DNA of 64,000 nucleotides from Vibrio sp. HI00D65. Its GTDB lineage: Bacteria; Pseudomonadota; Gammaproteobacteria; Enterobacterales; Vibrionaceae. A model generated the notes under the pieces. The model was not told the DNA's origin. It did not search any database and saw nothing but the letters and a program-made list of their open reading frames with translations. Positions 1 through 9,030 of the stretch are shown here, in pieces. The translations under genes and the position numbers were made by a program. Positions within the stretch are counted from its first letter, which is position 1, and each line of letters begins with the position of its first letter. The stretch is from the NCBI RefSeq assembly GCF_001635455.1, contig NZ_LWEH01000013.1, positions 1-64,000 on the forward strand, in the 5' to 3' direction.

Positions 1-176
1 CATAAGCTATGTGTCTATACTCTGGTTTTTATTGATATCAACACGGGAGATAATATTTAATTTTTGTGATGAAAGAATTAAAAATACGTATTAGTAATGA
101 CTATTTTTGAAGAACATCAATTATCATGTCCACACGTTTAAATTTCTTAATGCGAAGGCAGTTTCAATGCCGATGT

Positions 177-482
177 TTATTTAGAATCTTCATTGCCTTC
201 TAGTTGTTTAGTAACCCAGTCAATTGTCTTGTTTAAATAAAGCTTGTTGGTTTCTGTATCACACCAATGCTTTGACAGACCTCTTCGGTTAAATTCGCTG
301 CCAATAGCTGCCAGTGTTTGATTACTCGGCCTTCCGTAATACAAGGTATCGCACAGTTGTAGGTTCGACATCGACTGCGGGTATGAATTCACAGACGAAG
401 AGTTCATGCTTAACGCTTTTGACTGGTTGTGAGTGCAGCCTGTTAGGCTTAAGAAGAACAGAAGTGCTACGGTTTTTTTCAT
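177..482 (-). CDS. Small putative lipoprotein, unknown function
   Basis: This 101-residue protein has a short lysine-start signal segment and a lipobox (LTGC) near residue 16, so it is probably lipidated and anchored in the envelope. The rest is a small polar domain with two further cysteines, one in the LQLCDTLYYGRPSN stretch and one in KHWCDTET, which might form a disulfide. I do not recognise a named family. It stands alone, reading away from the AraC regulator at 731. About 250 bases of non-coding sequence separate the two genes. Confidence 0.6.
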   Translation of the reverse strand: MKKTVALLFFLSLTGCTHNQSKALSMNSSSVNSYPQSMSNLQLCDTLYYGRPSNQTLAAIGSEFNRRGLSKHWCDTETNKLYLNKTIDWVTKQLEGNEDSK

Positions 483-730
483 TATATCTCTCTACGGGTA
501 GCTTATGGTGGGTGAGAATTATTGGCATGATTTAGCCATTCATTTGTCAATTTTTCGCCAAGTACCAGCCTAGCACGACTTCGCTCTTAATTAGAAAGTA
601 TTATCGCAAGCTTTGAATCTAAAGCTAAAAATAGTATTACCGACCAAAAGCGCAATTTTGTACAAAAGCTAAAAGAGCCTATAGAGTAGACTGATAAGTC
701 GTTCGATAATTAACAGGCTTGGGAATTGTT

Positions 731-1564
731 ATGGAGAACAAGAAACGTTCTAAAGAAAAGGCCGAATATAAAGTCGCTGAGGAGCTCGGCGGCATTGAAA
801 TCCTTAATGCTGAGTACGAAAAGCAGAACTTCTCACGTCATAGCCATGAGGGGTACACGCTTGGGGTTATAGAGCAGGGCGCTCAACGTTTCTATCGCAC
901 AGGTGGTCACCATATTGCACCACAAGACGCCATTATTCTGGTCAATGCCGACGAGGTACACAGCGGTCATTCGGCAACGGAAGGCGGTTGGGCTTATCGC
1001 GCCATGTACCCGCTCCCAGAGCAGCTAGCCAAAATTACTCAAGAACTAAACCTTCCTAATTATGGTGCCCCTTATTTCCCTAGGGCAGTTGTTGAAGACC
1101 CTGAACTCGCTAATCAACTGAGGTTGGTGTTTAATGCGATTGATGAATCGGATAATCGACTGCTCCGTGAAACCTTGATGTATGGGATGTTGGTTAAGTT
1201 GATTAGCCGACATGGTAAGTCGAGCCTTAAGCCTCAGTTGGATAGTAAAACCCAGCGCCAACTTGTTCTGGTTAAAGAGTTTTTAGATGATTTCCCGCAG
1301 GCCGATGTCTCTTTGGAAGAGTTGTCTAAATTGGCGGCCTTAAGTCCCTTTCATTTAGTTCGATCATTTCAGAAAGAGTTTGGTCTTCCTCCCCATGCTT
1401 ATCAGATCCAGTCTCGTTTGAGGCTTTCTCGCAAGCTGCTGAAGCAAGGGCATACCATTTCAGATACTGCCCAAGAGTGTGGTTTTCACGACCAAAGCCA
1501 TTTCCATCGACACTTTAAAAAGGCCAATGGCTACACGCCGGGGCAATACATTAAGATGCTTTGA
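731..1564 (+). CDS. AraC-family transcriptional regulator
   Basis: The protein has an N-terminal cupin-like sensor domain (about residues 20-160, with the HSHEGYTLGVIEQG stretch typical of the AraC-binding fold). The C-terminal tandem helix-turn-helix (about 175-277) contains SLEELSKLAALSPFHLVRSF and ends with GYTPGQYI. The first possible start is a TTG at 719. I prefer the ATG at 731 because a GGGA ribosome-binding sequence lies just upstream of it. The gene is followed on the same strand by azlC and azlD, so it is probably their activator, perhaps responding to an amino acid. This pairing of AraC regulator and AzlCD recurs in gamma-proteobacteria. Confidence 0.85.
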   Translation: MENKKRSKEKAEYKVAEELGGIEILNAEYEKQNFSRHSHEGYTLGVIEQGAQRFYRTGGHHIAPQDAIILVNADEVHSGHSATEGGWAYRAMYPLPEQLAKITQELNLPNYGAPYFPRAVVEDPELANQLRLVFNAIDESDNRLLRETLMYGMLVKLISRHGKSSLKPQLDSKTQRQLVLVKEFLDDFPQADVSLEELSKLAALSPFHLVRSFQKEFGLPPHAYQIQSRLRLSRKLLKQGHTISDTAQECGFHDQSHFHRHFKKANGYTPGQYIKML

Positions 1565-1667
1565 GCGTTAGTGAAAAATACGGTCGCTTAATCGAGCAAG
1601 TTTGTACAATCGAATCCAATCAGGTGTTTTACATTGAATAGCCAATGTGAAGAGAGAAAAGAACAAT

Positions 1668-2396
1668 ATGGATAATCAAAAGATGGATTGGCGAGCACAA
1701 TTGTGGAAAGGCGTTTTAGCTGGAATGCCTCTGAGTATCGCCGTGATACCGTGGGGAATCTTAGCTGGTTCATACGCGATTGATGCTGGATTGAATCAAT
1801 TGCAAGCACAAGCAATGTCAGCGATTTTGTTTGCTGGCTCCGCACAGCTGGTCGCGGCAGGCATGTTCAAAGCGGGCATTGGCCTTGGCACTATGCTACT
1901 GACTACGCTGTTCATCACCTCAAGGCACTTTTTATACAGTGTGTCGATGCGCGACAAGATAAGCCACCTTCCTGCTCGTTGGCGCTTATTGCTTGGCTTT
2001 TGGTTAACGGACGAGCTGTTTGCGATTTGTAGTGGGCAGTCTCAGCAAGAGTTTAATCGTTGGTATGCCGCGGGTGTTGGAGGCGGCTTTTATCTGTTTT
2101 GGAACATCGCGAGCTTCGTTGGCATTGTCGCTGGAAGCCAAATCCCATCCCTCAATGAAATTGGTCTCGACTTTGCGGTCGCTGCGACTTTCATTGCATT
2201 GGTATTCCCGTTAATCAGAACATTGCCTGTTGTGGTGTGCGTCTTGGTTTCATTGGTGACCTCGGTTGTTATGTCGGTGAATAACGTTGAAGGTGGGCTT
2301 ATGATTGCAGCAATTGCTGGCATGTTAGTGGGCTTTTTCAGCGAGTCATTTCAAGAGCGCAATAACGGCAAAAAGCCAATCATGGAAGGGAAATAG
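1668..2396 (+). CDS. azlC: AzlC family branched-chain amino acid exporter, large subunit
   Basis: This is an inner-membrane protein of about 242 residues with many hydrophobic segments. It carries the AzlC signature region GMPLSIAVIPWGILAGSYA near the N-terminus, followed by QAQAMSAILFAGSAQL. The family acts with AzlD to export branched-chain amino acids and analogues. The longest frame begins at a GTG (1647), but the ATG at 1668 (MDNQKMDW) fits the family better and has a purine-rich AGAGAG stretch upstream. The stop is two bases before azlD, so the two are translationally close. It probably responds to the AraC protein encoded upstream. Confidence 0.88.
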   Translation: MDNQKMDWRAQLWKGVLAGMPLSIAVIPWGILAGSYAIDAGLNQLQAQAMSAILFAGSAQLVAAGMFKAGIGLGTMLLTTLFITSRHFLYSVSMRDKISHLPARWRLLLGFWLTDELFAICSGQSQQEFNRWYAAGVGGGFYLFWNIASFVGIVAGSQIPSLNEIGLDFAVAATFIALVFPLIRTLPVVVCVLVSLVTSVVMSVNNVEGGLMIAAIAGMLVGFFSESFQERNNGKKPIMEGK

Positions 2397-2398
2397 AG

Positions 2399-2728
2399 AT
2401 GATCTGGTTAACGATATTACTGATGACAGCGATTGTGTTTTTTAGCCGATACTTATTTCTTGAGCCTGCTATTCCGCTTCGACTTAACCAAGCCGCGCGA
2501 CGTTTATTACGTTATTCGAGCCCTGCGGTACTTACTGCGATCTGGGGACCGATTGTGTTTGCTCCAGAGCAGACATTTTGGCCAAGTTTTGAAAACCCGT
2601 ATTTAATTGGGGCGCTTGTGACAGGTTTGCTGATATGGAAAACCAGCAACGTGCTGCTAACCATTGGTGTCAGTATGGCGGTGTTTTTGTTCTACAACCT
2701 TGTGGCGATTGATTTCTTATTCTCTTGA
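2399..2728 (+). CDS. azlD: AzlD family small membrane subunit of amino acid exporter
   Basis: This is a 109-residue, highly hydrophobic protein with about four membrane segments, the usual size for AzlD. It contains the family pattern FFSRYLFLEPAIPLRL near the start and ALVTGLLIWKTSNVLLTIGV later. It begins two bases after the azlC stop codon, so the pair is almost certainly one transcript and one export complex. Confidence 0.85.
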   Translation: MIWLTILLMTAIVFFSRYLFLEPAIPLRLNQAARRLLRYSSPAVLTAIWGPIVFAPEQTFWPSFENPYLIGALVTGLLIWKTSNVLLTIGVSMAVFLFYNLVAIDFLFS

Positions 2729-2774
2729 TGGCTAATCTAAATTTGGTGTGTTATTCGGTATTTGAGGGCGATAT

Positions 2775-3080
2775 ATGATTACTTGTTATGTTCGATATGT
2801 AATTGATCCTAAAAAGATTAAGGAGTTTGAGACCTACGCAAAAATGTGGATTCCTTTGGTGGCTAAATTTGGCGGTCAACACGATGGTTATTTTTTACCA
2901 TCTGAAGGTGCCAACAATAGTGCGATGACACTGTTTTCTTTCGATAGTTTAGCGGCTTATGAAGAGTATCGAACCTTATCGTTAAAAGACCCGGAGTGTA
3001 TTCGAGCTTTTGAATATGCGGATGAAGTTGATTGTATTGTGAGTTATGAGCGCAGCTTCTTTAGACCCGTTTTTGAGTAA
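2775..3080 (+). CDS. NIPSNAP family protein
   Basis: This 101-residue protein begins MITCYVRYVIDPKKIKEFE and carries the pattern of a dimeric alpha-beta barrel of the NIPSNAP type. It has an aromatic-rich sheet, a GGQHDGYFLPSEG turn and a C-terminal SYERSFFRPV. Members are small cytoplasmic proteins without a settled biochemical role. The gene lies 46 bases after azlD on the same strand and may be carried on the same transcript, but nothing ties it functionally to amino acid export. Confidence 0.75.
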   Translation: MITCYVRYVIDPKKIKEFETYAKMWIPLVAKFGGQHDGYFLPSEGANNSAMTLFSFDSLAAYEEYRTLSLKDPECIRAFEYADEVDCIVSYERSFFRPVFE

Positions 3081-3161
3081 TTGACCTTGCAAGACGTGGT
3101 TCGGTGACTTCTAATGTATTGATTCACTGCTTGTGTCGTCAGTTTTTGGTAAGGAGTTAAT

Positions 3162-3944
3162 TTGACTAAGAAATATTATGTGGTTTGGAAAGGTCGTAAA
3201 TCGGGTATCTTTACCACTTGGAATGAGTGTAAAGCGCAAGTCGATGGTTTTGCAGGCGCGAGATATAAATCGTTTCCAACACTGGGAGAAGCTGAATCTG
3301 CCTTTGGTGGTAGATCGTCTTTTGCTACTAAAGCTGCCTCTGGCTCTAAGTCTGCATTTTCGAAGTCCAGTGGTGTAAACAAGTCAAAGACGCCACCTCT
3401 TTCTCAGCAGCAAATTACTGACATGCTATTTGATATTAAAATCTTTACTGATGGTGCTTGTGAACCTAACCCAGGCGAAGCGGGAACGGGTTTAGCGGTT
3501 TATTTGAAGAATGATCTCTCTGAACTATGGTATGGCTTGTACCAACCGATGGGGACTAACAATACTGCTGAGCTACAAGGTTTAGAACAGGCCTTTATTC
3601 TCGCAAAAGAGAAGCTGAAAACTGGTCTGTCTGTTGCGATTTATAGCGACTCAAAATATTCGATAGACTGCATCACTAAGTGGGCATCAGGCTGGGAGAA
3701 AAAGGGTTGGACTAAGTCTGGTGGCGAGATAAAAAACCTCGATATCATTAAGGCCGCTTATGCACTTTATAAAGAGCTTGCATCTCAAATTACTATCTAC
3801 CACGTAAACGGTCACGTCGGTATTGAGGGCAATGAGCTTGCTGACCGAATGTCTATCGTGGCGATCTCTTCGAAGGAGCAAGGTTTGAGCCGTTATCCCG
3901 AAACGGACGATCTTGCAGAGATCTTAGCATTGCGCGCCGGTTAA
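3162..3944 (+). CDS. rnhA: Ribonuclease HI with N-terminal viroplasmin (RNA/DNA hybrid binding) domain
   Basis: Residues 1-50 (KKYYVVWKGRKSGIFTTW onward) are a caulimovirus-viroplasmin-type domain, the same fold as the hybrid-binding domain of eukaryotic RNase H1. A serine/lysine-rich linker follows. Residues 92-240 are a ribonuclease HI domain with its four acidic catalytic residues visible: D97 (FTDGAC), E137 (NTAEL), D163 (YSDSKYS) and D228 (NELAD). It should cut RNA in RNA/DNA hybrids. The start is a TTG at 3162 with a strong AAGGAG five bases upstream. It is probably a second RNase H beside a housekeeping copy elsewhere, which cannot be checked here. The symbol is given for the family only. 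Confidence 0.88.
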   Translation: MTKKYYVVWKGRKSGIFTTWNECKAQVDGFAGARYKSFPTLGEAESAFGGRSSFATKAASGSKSAFSKSSGVNKSKTPPLSQQQITDMLFDIKIFTDGACEPNPGEAGTGLAVYLKNDLSELWYGLYQPMGTNNTAELQGLEQAFILAKEKLKTGLSVAIYSDSKYSIDCITKWASGWEKKGWTKSGGEIKNLDIIKAAYALYKELASQITIYHVNGHVGIEGNELADRMSIVAISSKEQGLSRYPETDDLAEILALRAG

Positions 3945-3978
3945 CATGAACTGCTCGTGAGAGCAAAACCTAACTAAA

Positions 3979-4012
3979 GTGTTACCGCTTTGAGCATGTA
4001 ACGCTTTGTTTT
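3979..4012 (+). terminator. Probable terminator after the RNase H gene
   Basis: GTGTTAC (3979-3985) pairs with GTAACGC (3998-4004), with one G-U pair, and is followed by TTTGTTTT. It lies between two genes that converge here. Confidence 0.5.
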
Positions 4013-4045
4013 ATGTTCTATTTTACTCGACAGCTTTGGCTGGCC

Positions 4046-5200
4046 CTAAGCGGTGTTCTCTATCCAGTTAGACAGCTGCTGGGCTTGCTTGATAGAGTTA
4101 AACTCAGTCTCAACGCGTGCTCTGGCTCTAATACCCATCTCGCCTCTTTCGTCACTGCTTAGTTGAGCAAAATGCTCTATAATTTCTTGTAACTCACCAA
4201 CATTTCCCGCATGCACTAAAAAGCCAGTCTCTGGAGTGACAATCTCCTTACAACCCATAATGTTAGTGGTGATAACGGGAACGCCAACCGCCATCGCTTC
4301 TTTCAGAACTACGGGGCCAGTATCGACACAGCCTATTTTTGAAAAACAAAAAGGCGCCACTAAGCCATCGTAGTTAGATAAGTTCTTTTTCACCCACTCG
4401 TGGGCTTGAGCACCATGGAAAGTCACGTTTCGGGTAAGTTTCTGAAGCTCTACTTGCATCTTGAGTTGAGATTCTAAATCGCCAGTTCCTATGATGTCCA
4501 AATGTATGTTGAGCGGTTGTGCGATGGGAGCTAGTGCATTGATCAAGTGATGAACGCCTTTTTGTTCAACCAGTCGACCGAGAAAGATTAGACGCATGAG
4601 TTTAGTGTCGTTTTTAGGTTGCATTTGAAATTGCTTGGTATTCACACCACAGTGGAGCAGTTTCACATTCCCTTTAGTCATGCTATTGAAGTCGTTAAGC
4701 ATATCTTTACAAACGGCAACCACGAAATCACTCGAAGAAATCTTTTGTTCAATGTCGTACGGGTATTCATAGACATCGTGTCCGTGGGCGACAAACGAAC
4801 ATGTAATGTTAAGTAGTTTAGCTGCGACAATCGCGTGAGCAGCAGTATGCTGGCAGAAGTGAGCATGAACGTGGTCTATGTCTCTCTCCGCCAATTGCAG
4901 TGCGAGTTTAAATCCGTATGCAAACAGAGACGGCTTCGGCATACTGTTTTGTCTTGAGACAAATAAAAATGCTTTGACAAAGCCTAACCAATTGATGTGG
5001 GTTATTTTGCCCACACGGATATTTTGGCCAATTTTAACAATGTCGTAGTCGAACGATTTTTCGTTGCTTTCAATTTTGAATGTCATTACGCAGACGTCGT
5101 GCCCGCACTCTTTAAGCGAATCGACTTCCGTTTGTATGAAAGTTTCGCTGAGTACAGGATATGTCGGCGCTACAAATGCTACTTTCTTCACTTTCCCCAC
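4046..5200 (-). CDS. Glycosyltransferase family 4 (GT-B fold)
   Basis: This 384-residue cytoplasmic enzyme has an N-terminal acceptor-binding half starting KKVAFVAPTYPVLSETF. The C-terminal nucleotide-sugar half has LIFLGRLVEQKGVHHLI and the GT4 donor-binding region VVLKEAMAVGVPVITT (E-x7-E type). Such enzymes transfer a sugar, with retention of configuration, onto a growing glycan. The first half includes HVHAHF, common among exopolysaccharide and O-antigen transferases. It is transcribed away from the GT2 enzyme and flippase at 5498-7877, with which it probably cooperates. The donor and acceptor cannot be told from the sequence. Confidence 0.85.
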   Translation of the reverse strand: MGKVKKVAFVAPTYPVLSETFIQTEVDSLKECGHDVCVMTFKIESNEKSFDYDIVKIGQNIRVGKITHINWLGFVKAFLFVSRQNSMPKPSLFAYGFKLALQLAERDIDHVHAHFCQHTAAHAIVAAKLLNITCSFVAHGHDVYEYPYDIEQKISSSDFVVAVCKDMLNDFNSMTKGNVKLLHCGVNTKQFQMQPKNDTKLMRLIFLGRLVEQKGVHHLINALAPIAQPLNIHLDIIGTGDLESQLKMQVELQKLTRNVTFHGAQAHEWVKKNLSNYDGLVAPFCFSKIGCVDTGPVVLKEAMAVGVPVITTNIMGCKEIVTPETGFLVHAGNVGELQEIIEHFAQLSSDERGEMGIRARARVETEFNSIKQAQQLSNWIENTA

Positions 5201-5497
5201 CTCTCTCCATCTCCCTAATGAAGGTATTTACAGTTACTAAGCAAGATATGAACCAATACGAAAGCTCTTGTTTGAGCGACTTTTTGATGCTTTTCTTACT
5301 CTTATGCGTCGTTTACCCCTATTTTTCTCAAAATGGAAATCAATTTTGAATTGTGTGCTTGCTGGCACGTTATTCTCCGTTGTCATTTTGCGAATAGAGC
5401 TGTAAGTGGCTGATATGAATGAACTCCAATTGTTTTCTGAACTCGGCATAGAAGATGCACTGTTAGCTGTATAACGAATAATTGAGTGATCGTCACT

Positions 5498-6424
5498 ATG
5501 GCTAAAGTGAGTACTATTATCCCAACCTATAACTGCTTGAACTATCTACCAAAGGCAATTGGTAGCGTGTTACAACAGACCCATCAAGATGTTGAAATCA
5601 TTATCATTGATGACAACAGTAACGACGGAACGTCCACCTACTTAGATTCTTTAGAGGATGATCGAATCATCACGCTGACGACCTCAGGCGTTGGTGCGCC
5701 TCAGGCTAGAAACCTCGGTATTGAGAAAGCGACAGGGGAGTTTATTGCTTTTTTAGACGCTGACGATTTCTGGTTTCCTGAGAAAATTGAGCGCCAACTC
5801 GAGTTTCACCAACGGTGCCCAGACATGACAATGAGTTTTACTAACTACGAGCACCTTACAGAGGACTACGAAGTCATTGTTGATTGCTTTAGTTATTGGT
5901 CGCAATTCCAAAACCGAGAAGAGCAGTTCATCAACATCGATAACCCATTAGAATTCATTATTGAAAACAACGTTATTGGTACATCGACCGTCATGCTTAA
6001 AGCAGATGTGTTTTCTCAAACCGATAGCTTTAATGCAGACATCAAGTATGGGGAAGATTGGGAGTTGTGGCTTCGAATAAGTGAAAACCATCAGGTTGGT
6101 GTGTTGAACTCTATTGAAGTGGGCTACTTAATGAGAGCAACATCAGTGACTCGAACTGAAGACCTCAAGCTCAGAAATTTAGTTTTTATAGAGACTATTC
6201 TTCAGCGCTATCAAAGCAACAGCCAGCATTGGGATTTATCTCAGTCTAGTTTTAAAGTTGCAAATGCGAGAATATTAGAGGGCTATGCAGACTATTATCG
6301 AGGCTTACAACAGAACAGACAGGCTCTTGTCTACAGCTTTCGTTCTTTAGTGATGGCCCCTCAAAAACGTACATTGCGACACTTGATAGGTGACTGTATG
6401 AGTTTCCTAAAACCTGCATGGTAA
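5498..6424 (+). CDS. Glycosyltransferase family 2
   Basis: This enzyme of about 308 residues starts KVSTIIPTYNCLNYLPKAI and carries the GT-A hallmarks: IIIDDNSNDGT, then FLDADDFW as the metal-binding DxD region, and later DWELWLRISE. It probably adds a sugar from a nucleotide donor on the cytoplasmic face of the inner membrane. A GTG at 5486 is in frame, but the ATG at 5498 (MAKVST) is the likely start. Its stop codon overlaps the ribosome-binding site of the flippase gene, so the two are coupled. Confidence 0.86.
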   Translation: MAKVSTIIPTYNCLNYLPKAIGSVLQQTHQDVEIIIIDDNSNDGTSTYLDSLEDDRIITLTTSGVGAPQARNLGIEKATGEFIAFLDADDFWFPEKIERQLEFHQRCPDMTMSFTNYEHLTEDYEVIVDCFSYWSQFQNREEQFINIDNPLEFIIENNVIGTSTVMLKADVFSQTDSFNADIKYGEDWELWLRISENHQVGVLNSIEVGYLMRATSVTRTEDLKLRNLVFIETILQRYQSNSQHWDLSQSSFKVANARILEGYADYYRGLQQNRQALVYSFRSLVMAPQKRTLRHLIGDCMSFLKPAW

Positions 6425-6440
6425 GGGAGCGGTGACTCGT

Positions 6441-7877
6441 ATGGGTTCATTAAAACAGTCTGCCTATTACGCTGTCGGCATATTGATGATGAAAGGGGTA
6501 TCATTGGTGATGCTCCCTTACATAACTCACAAAATGACCTTGGCAGAATACGGTTCCCTAGAAGCGATTGTTTTGCTCGTAGACATCGGTACGATATTGT
6601 TCAGCTTTGGTATTGTTGAGTCGATGTATCGTTATGTTGGTGTCGCTGTAGGCGATGAAAAGCGAAAGCTCATATCGAACTGCTTCACGCTCAGTTTAGT
6701 GGTGTGCCTATTAGGCTGTATGCTTATTGGGTTGAGTATGCCGCTACTGCTACGAATTCTGCCTGTGGAATTTCAACCATACCAGATTGCCCTCCTTCTT
6801 TTTCCTATGGCGTTGGATGGAATTATATCGATCCCTTTGACTTTAATGCGAATGAATGAGTTGGCGAAACCCTTTTGCCAACTTAATGTATTGAAAACTG
6901 GTGTTCAGGCAGTTATGACAATTATGTTACTTGAGGCTGGTTATGGTATCGATGGTGTGCTGATTTCTTCCGCGGTTTCTAGTGTGGTATTGATGCTTTG
7001 TCTGACGCGTTATCAATGGCAGCAAATGGGGAGTCTGGGTTGTTTGAAGCATTCCGCGAAAATTTTGAAATTTGGTTTGCCGACTTTGGTTGGTGGAGCA
7101 TCGATTTACATGGTTACAGGTTTAGATCGTTGGGTAATGGTTACTTTTATCGGGGTAGAGGAGCTGGCTGTTTATGCCGTTAGTGGTAAATTTGCATTAA
7201 TTCTAGGTTTACTTTTACAACCTTACGCACTTTGGTGGTTCCCTAACCGGGTCGTCATACTTCAGCAGCCCGGCGGCAGTAAAATGTGTGCTGACAAAGC
7301 ATTAACTGGAGTTAACTTCGCCATAGTGTTGGGAGGCTTGATGATTTTGACTGTCCCAGGGTTCATTTCTCTTATTTTACCGAGCAGTTATCACCAGGCT
7401 GGAGTTATTGTGGTGGCACTGCTGGCCATCGCTGTTATTAAAAGTGCGGGCGACTATCTCAACTTAGGTTGTTTCAGCGGTCATTCAAGTCAATCTCAGA
7501 TGTGGATCCAAGGCGGTTGTGCGGTATTGGCGGCAATCGGTTATTTTACCATTACTCCAATATATGGAGTGTGGGGCGTGATTGCGGTTCTGTGTGCTAT
7601 TTATACTTTGAGGCTACTGCTTCTGTATTTTGTTAGCCAATCGATGGAGCGTTTACCTTATGAGCATCGTAGATGGATAACTGCAATCAGTGTTGCCATT
7701 GTTGCTATTGTTTGTGACCGTGTTTTAGGGCTGATGTTGGTCGATGTCCATGAGTTTGTTTTAGGAACTGTTATCGCATTGATTACGCTGGTGGCCTTTG
7801 TGAAATATTCGGTGATCGTTATTCCTCAGGCTTTGCTTGATAAGCTCACACCGGGAAAACAGTCACACGCCAACTAA
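6441..7877 (+). CDS. Wzx-like polysaccharide flippase
   Basis: This integral membrane protein of about 478 residues has roughly a dozen or more hydrophobic segments spread over the whole length. It starts KQSAYYAVGILMMKGVSLV, the usual opening of lipopolysaccharide/O-antigen flippases of the MATE-like superfamily. The role would be moving a lipid-linked glycan across the inner membrane. The start may be the GTG at 6432 or the ATG at 6441. The AAGGGAG sequence at 6423-6429 is too close to the GTG, so ATG is preferred. No polymerase or chain-length regulator is visible next door, so this is at most part of a glycan pathway. Confidence 0.82.
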   Translation: MGSLKQSAYYAVGILMMKGVSLVMLPYITHKMTLAEYGSLEAIVLLVDIGTILFSFGIVESMYRYVGVAVGDEKRKLISNCFTLSLVVCLLGCMLIGLSMPLLLRILPVEFQPYQIALLLFPMALDGIISIPLTLMRMNELAKPFCQLNVLKTGVQAVMTIMLLEAGYGIDGVLISSAVSSVVLMLCLTRYQWQQMGSLGCLKHSAKILKFGLPTLVGGASIYMVTGLDRWVMVTFIGVEELAVYAVSGKFALILGLLLQPYALWWFPNRVVILQQPGGSKMCADKALTGVNFAIVLGGLMILTVPGFISLILPSSYHQAGVIVVALLAIAVIKSAGDYLNLGCFSGHSSQSQMWIQGGCAVLAAIGYFTITPIYGVWGVIAVLCAIYTLRLLLLYFVSQSMERLPYEHRRWITAISVAIVAIVCDRVLGLMLVDVHEFVLGTVIALITLVAFVKYSVIVIPQALLDKLTPGKQSHAN

Positions 7878-7905
7878 ATAAAACGCTGTTCATTATTGAC
7901 TGAGT

Positions 7906-7940
7906 TAGATAGTATTTATAAATTCAATGAATACTATCTA
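7906..7940. repeat. 11-bp perfect inverted repeat ahead of the small secreted protein gene
   Basis: TAGATAGTATT (7906-7916) and AATACTATCTA (7930-7940) are exact inverted copies separated by 13 bases. The right arm ends just before the ribosome-binding sequence GGAAAG of the gene at 7952. It could be an operator or an mRNA hairpin in the 5' leader. No run of T follows, so it does not look like a terminator. Confidence 0.55.
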
Positions 7941-7951
7941 TGGAAAGATAT

Positions 7952-8269
7952 ATGAATAAGTGGATTGTACTTTCAGCGTTTTGCTCAACTCTGTCTTATG
8001 CTTCTGCTGAGCTTGTCAGCCAAGATTTATTGTCTCACCATTTTGATGTCCCAGAGCTCCCATCTTTGGAAATGCAACAAAGCGTTTGTAACAGTCTTGT
8101 TTGTAATTCGATATCCGAACCACAATTAGTTTCTTCTGCGGGGGATTTTCCTGAACGTGAATCGAATCCAACGATAGATACGATAACCAGCGCAATCTAC
8201 TTCGTGGGTGAAATGGGCGTTGCTAAAAACCTATCGACTCCAGAATATGAAAAATTCTTTGAGAATTAG
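7952..8269 (+). CDS. Small secreted or periplasmic protein, unknown function
   Basis: The product is about 105 residues with a clear Sec signal peptide (MNKWIVLSAFCSTLSYASA, cleavage after ASA). The mature part of about 86 residues is acidic and contains two cysteines in the closely spaced pattern SVCNSLVCNS, which may form a disulfide or bind a metal. No family is recognised. The ATG at 7940 overlaps the inverted repeat. The ATG at 7952, preceded by GGAAAG, gives a normal signal peptide and is the chosen start. The gene follows the flippase but is separated from it by the repeat. Confidence 0.6.
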   Translation: MNKWIVLSAFCSTLSYASAELVSQDLLSHHFDVPELPSLEMQQSVCNSLVCNSISEPQLVSSAGDFPERESNPTIDTITSAIYFVGEMGVAKNLSTPEYEKFFEN

Positions 8270-8394
8270 TTGAAAGTGACGATGGCTGACCGTTATTTCT
8301 TGTTATGTCTTTGCAAAAAGATAAACTTCAGTTAGAAGGGAAATCTTTACTTTCTGATTCAATTGCCTTGGAATATTGAAACTAGGACACACCA

Positions 8395-9009
8395 ATGGAA
8401 ATATGGAAGTTGCTGCTGTTTATTCCAGCGTGCTTTGCGCTGAACATGACGCCTGGCCCAAATAATCTTTTGTCGATGAATAATGCCCGTTGCTATGGCT
8501 TTAAAGCTGCATTTATCGCAGGGTTAGGTAGAATCTTTGCTTTCTCTGGAATGATCGCGTTGGCGGCGTCTGGCTTGGCTGTCGTTCTTTATACTTCTGA
8601 AACCTTGTTCTTCCTGATCAAACTTTTTGGCGCAATGTATCTATTGTGGATCGCGTTCAACCTATGGCGTTCACAAGCCAGCCCTGTCGTAGGCATCGAA
8701 CGCAATAAAAACAGGTTTGGTCTAGTGAAACAAGAGTTCGCCCTTGCAGCTGGTAACCCCAAAGCGATACTCATCTTTACCGCATTTCTGCCTCAATTCG
8801 TTGATGTTTCAGCCAATGTAAACACACAGTTCTTCATTCTAGGTAGCACATTCCTAGTGCTAGAGCTGCTCGCAATATCTATCTATGCTGCCTTTGGTTT
8901 ATACCTCAGAAATTGGTTCTCCAAGCCGCAAATGGCGAAGCGTTTTAACAAAGCGTGCTCGGTTTTTCTTGCTCTATCCGGTGCTAATCTGTTGGTGAGT
9001 CGACAGTAA
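8395..9009 (+). CDS. LysE/RhtB family amino acid exporter
   Basis: This 204-residue membrane protein has about six hydrophobic segments. It has the family opening CFALNMTPGPNNLLSMNNA and the mid-protein stretch AAGNPKAILIFTAFLPQF, both diagnostic of LysE/RhtB translocators. They export amino acids or related small molecules using the proton gradient. The substrate cannot be told. It is followed closely (21 bases) by a kinase gene and then a second kinase gene, suggesting a single transcript. Confidence 0.85.
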   Translation: MEIWKLLLFIPACFALNMTPGPNNLLSMNNARCYGFKAAFIAGLGRIFAFSGMIALAASGLAVVLYTSETLFFLIKLFGAMYLLWIAFNLWRSQASPVVGIERNKNRFGLVKQEFALAAGNPKAILIFTAFLPQFVDVSANVNTQFFILGSTFLVLELLAISIYAAFGLYLRNWFSKPQMAKRFNKACSVFLALSGANLLVSRQ

Positions 9010-9030
9010 CGAATCAGGGCTGAAAGTAAT

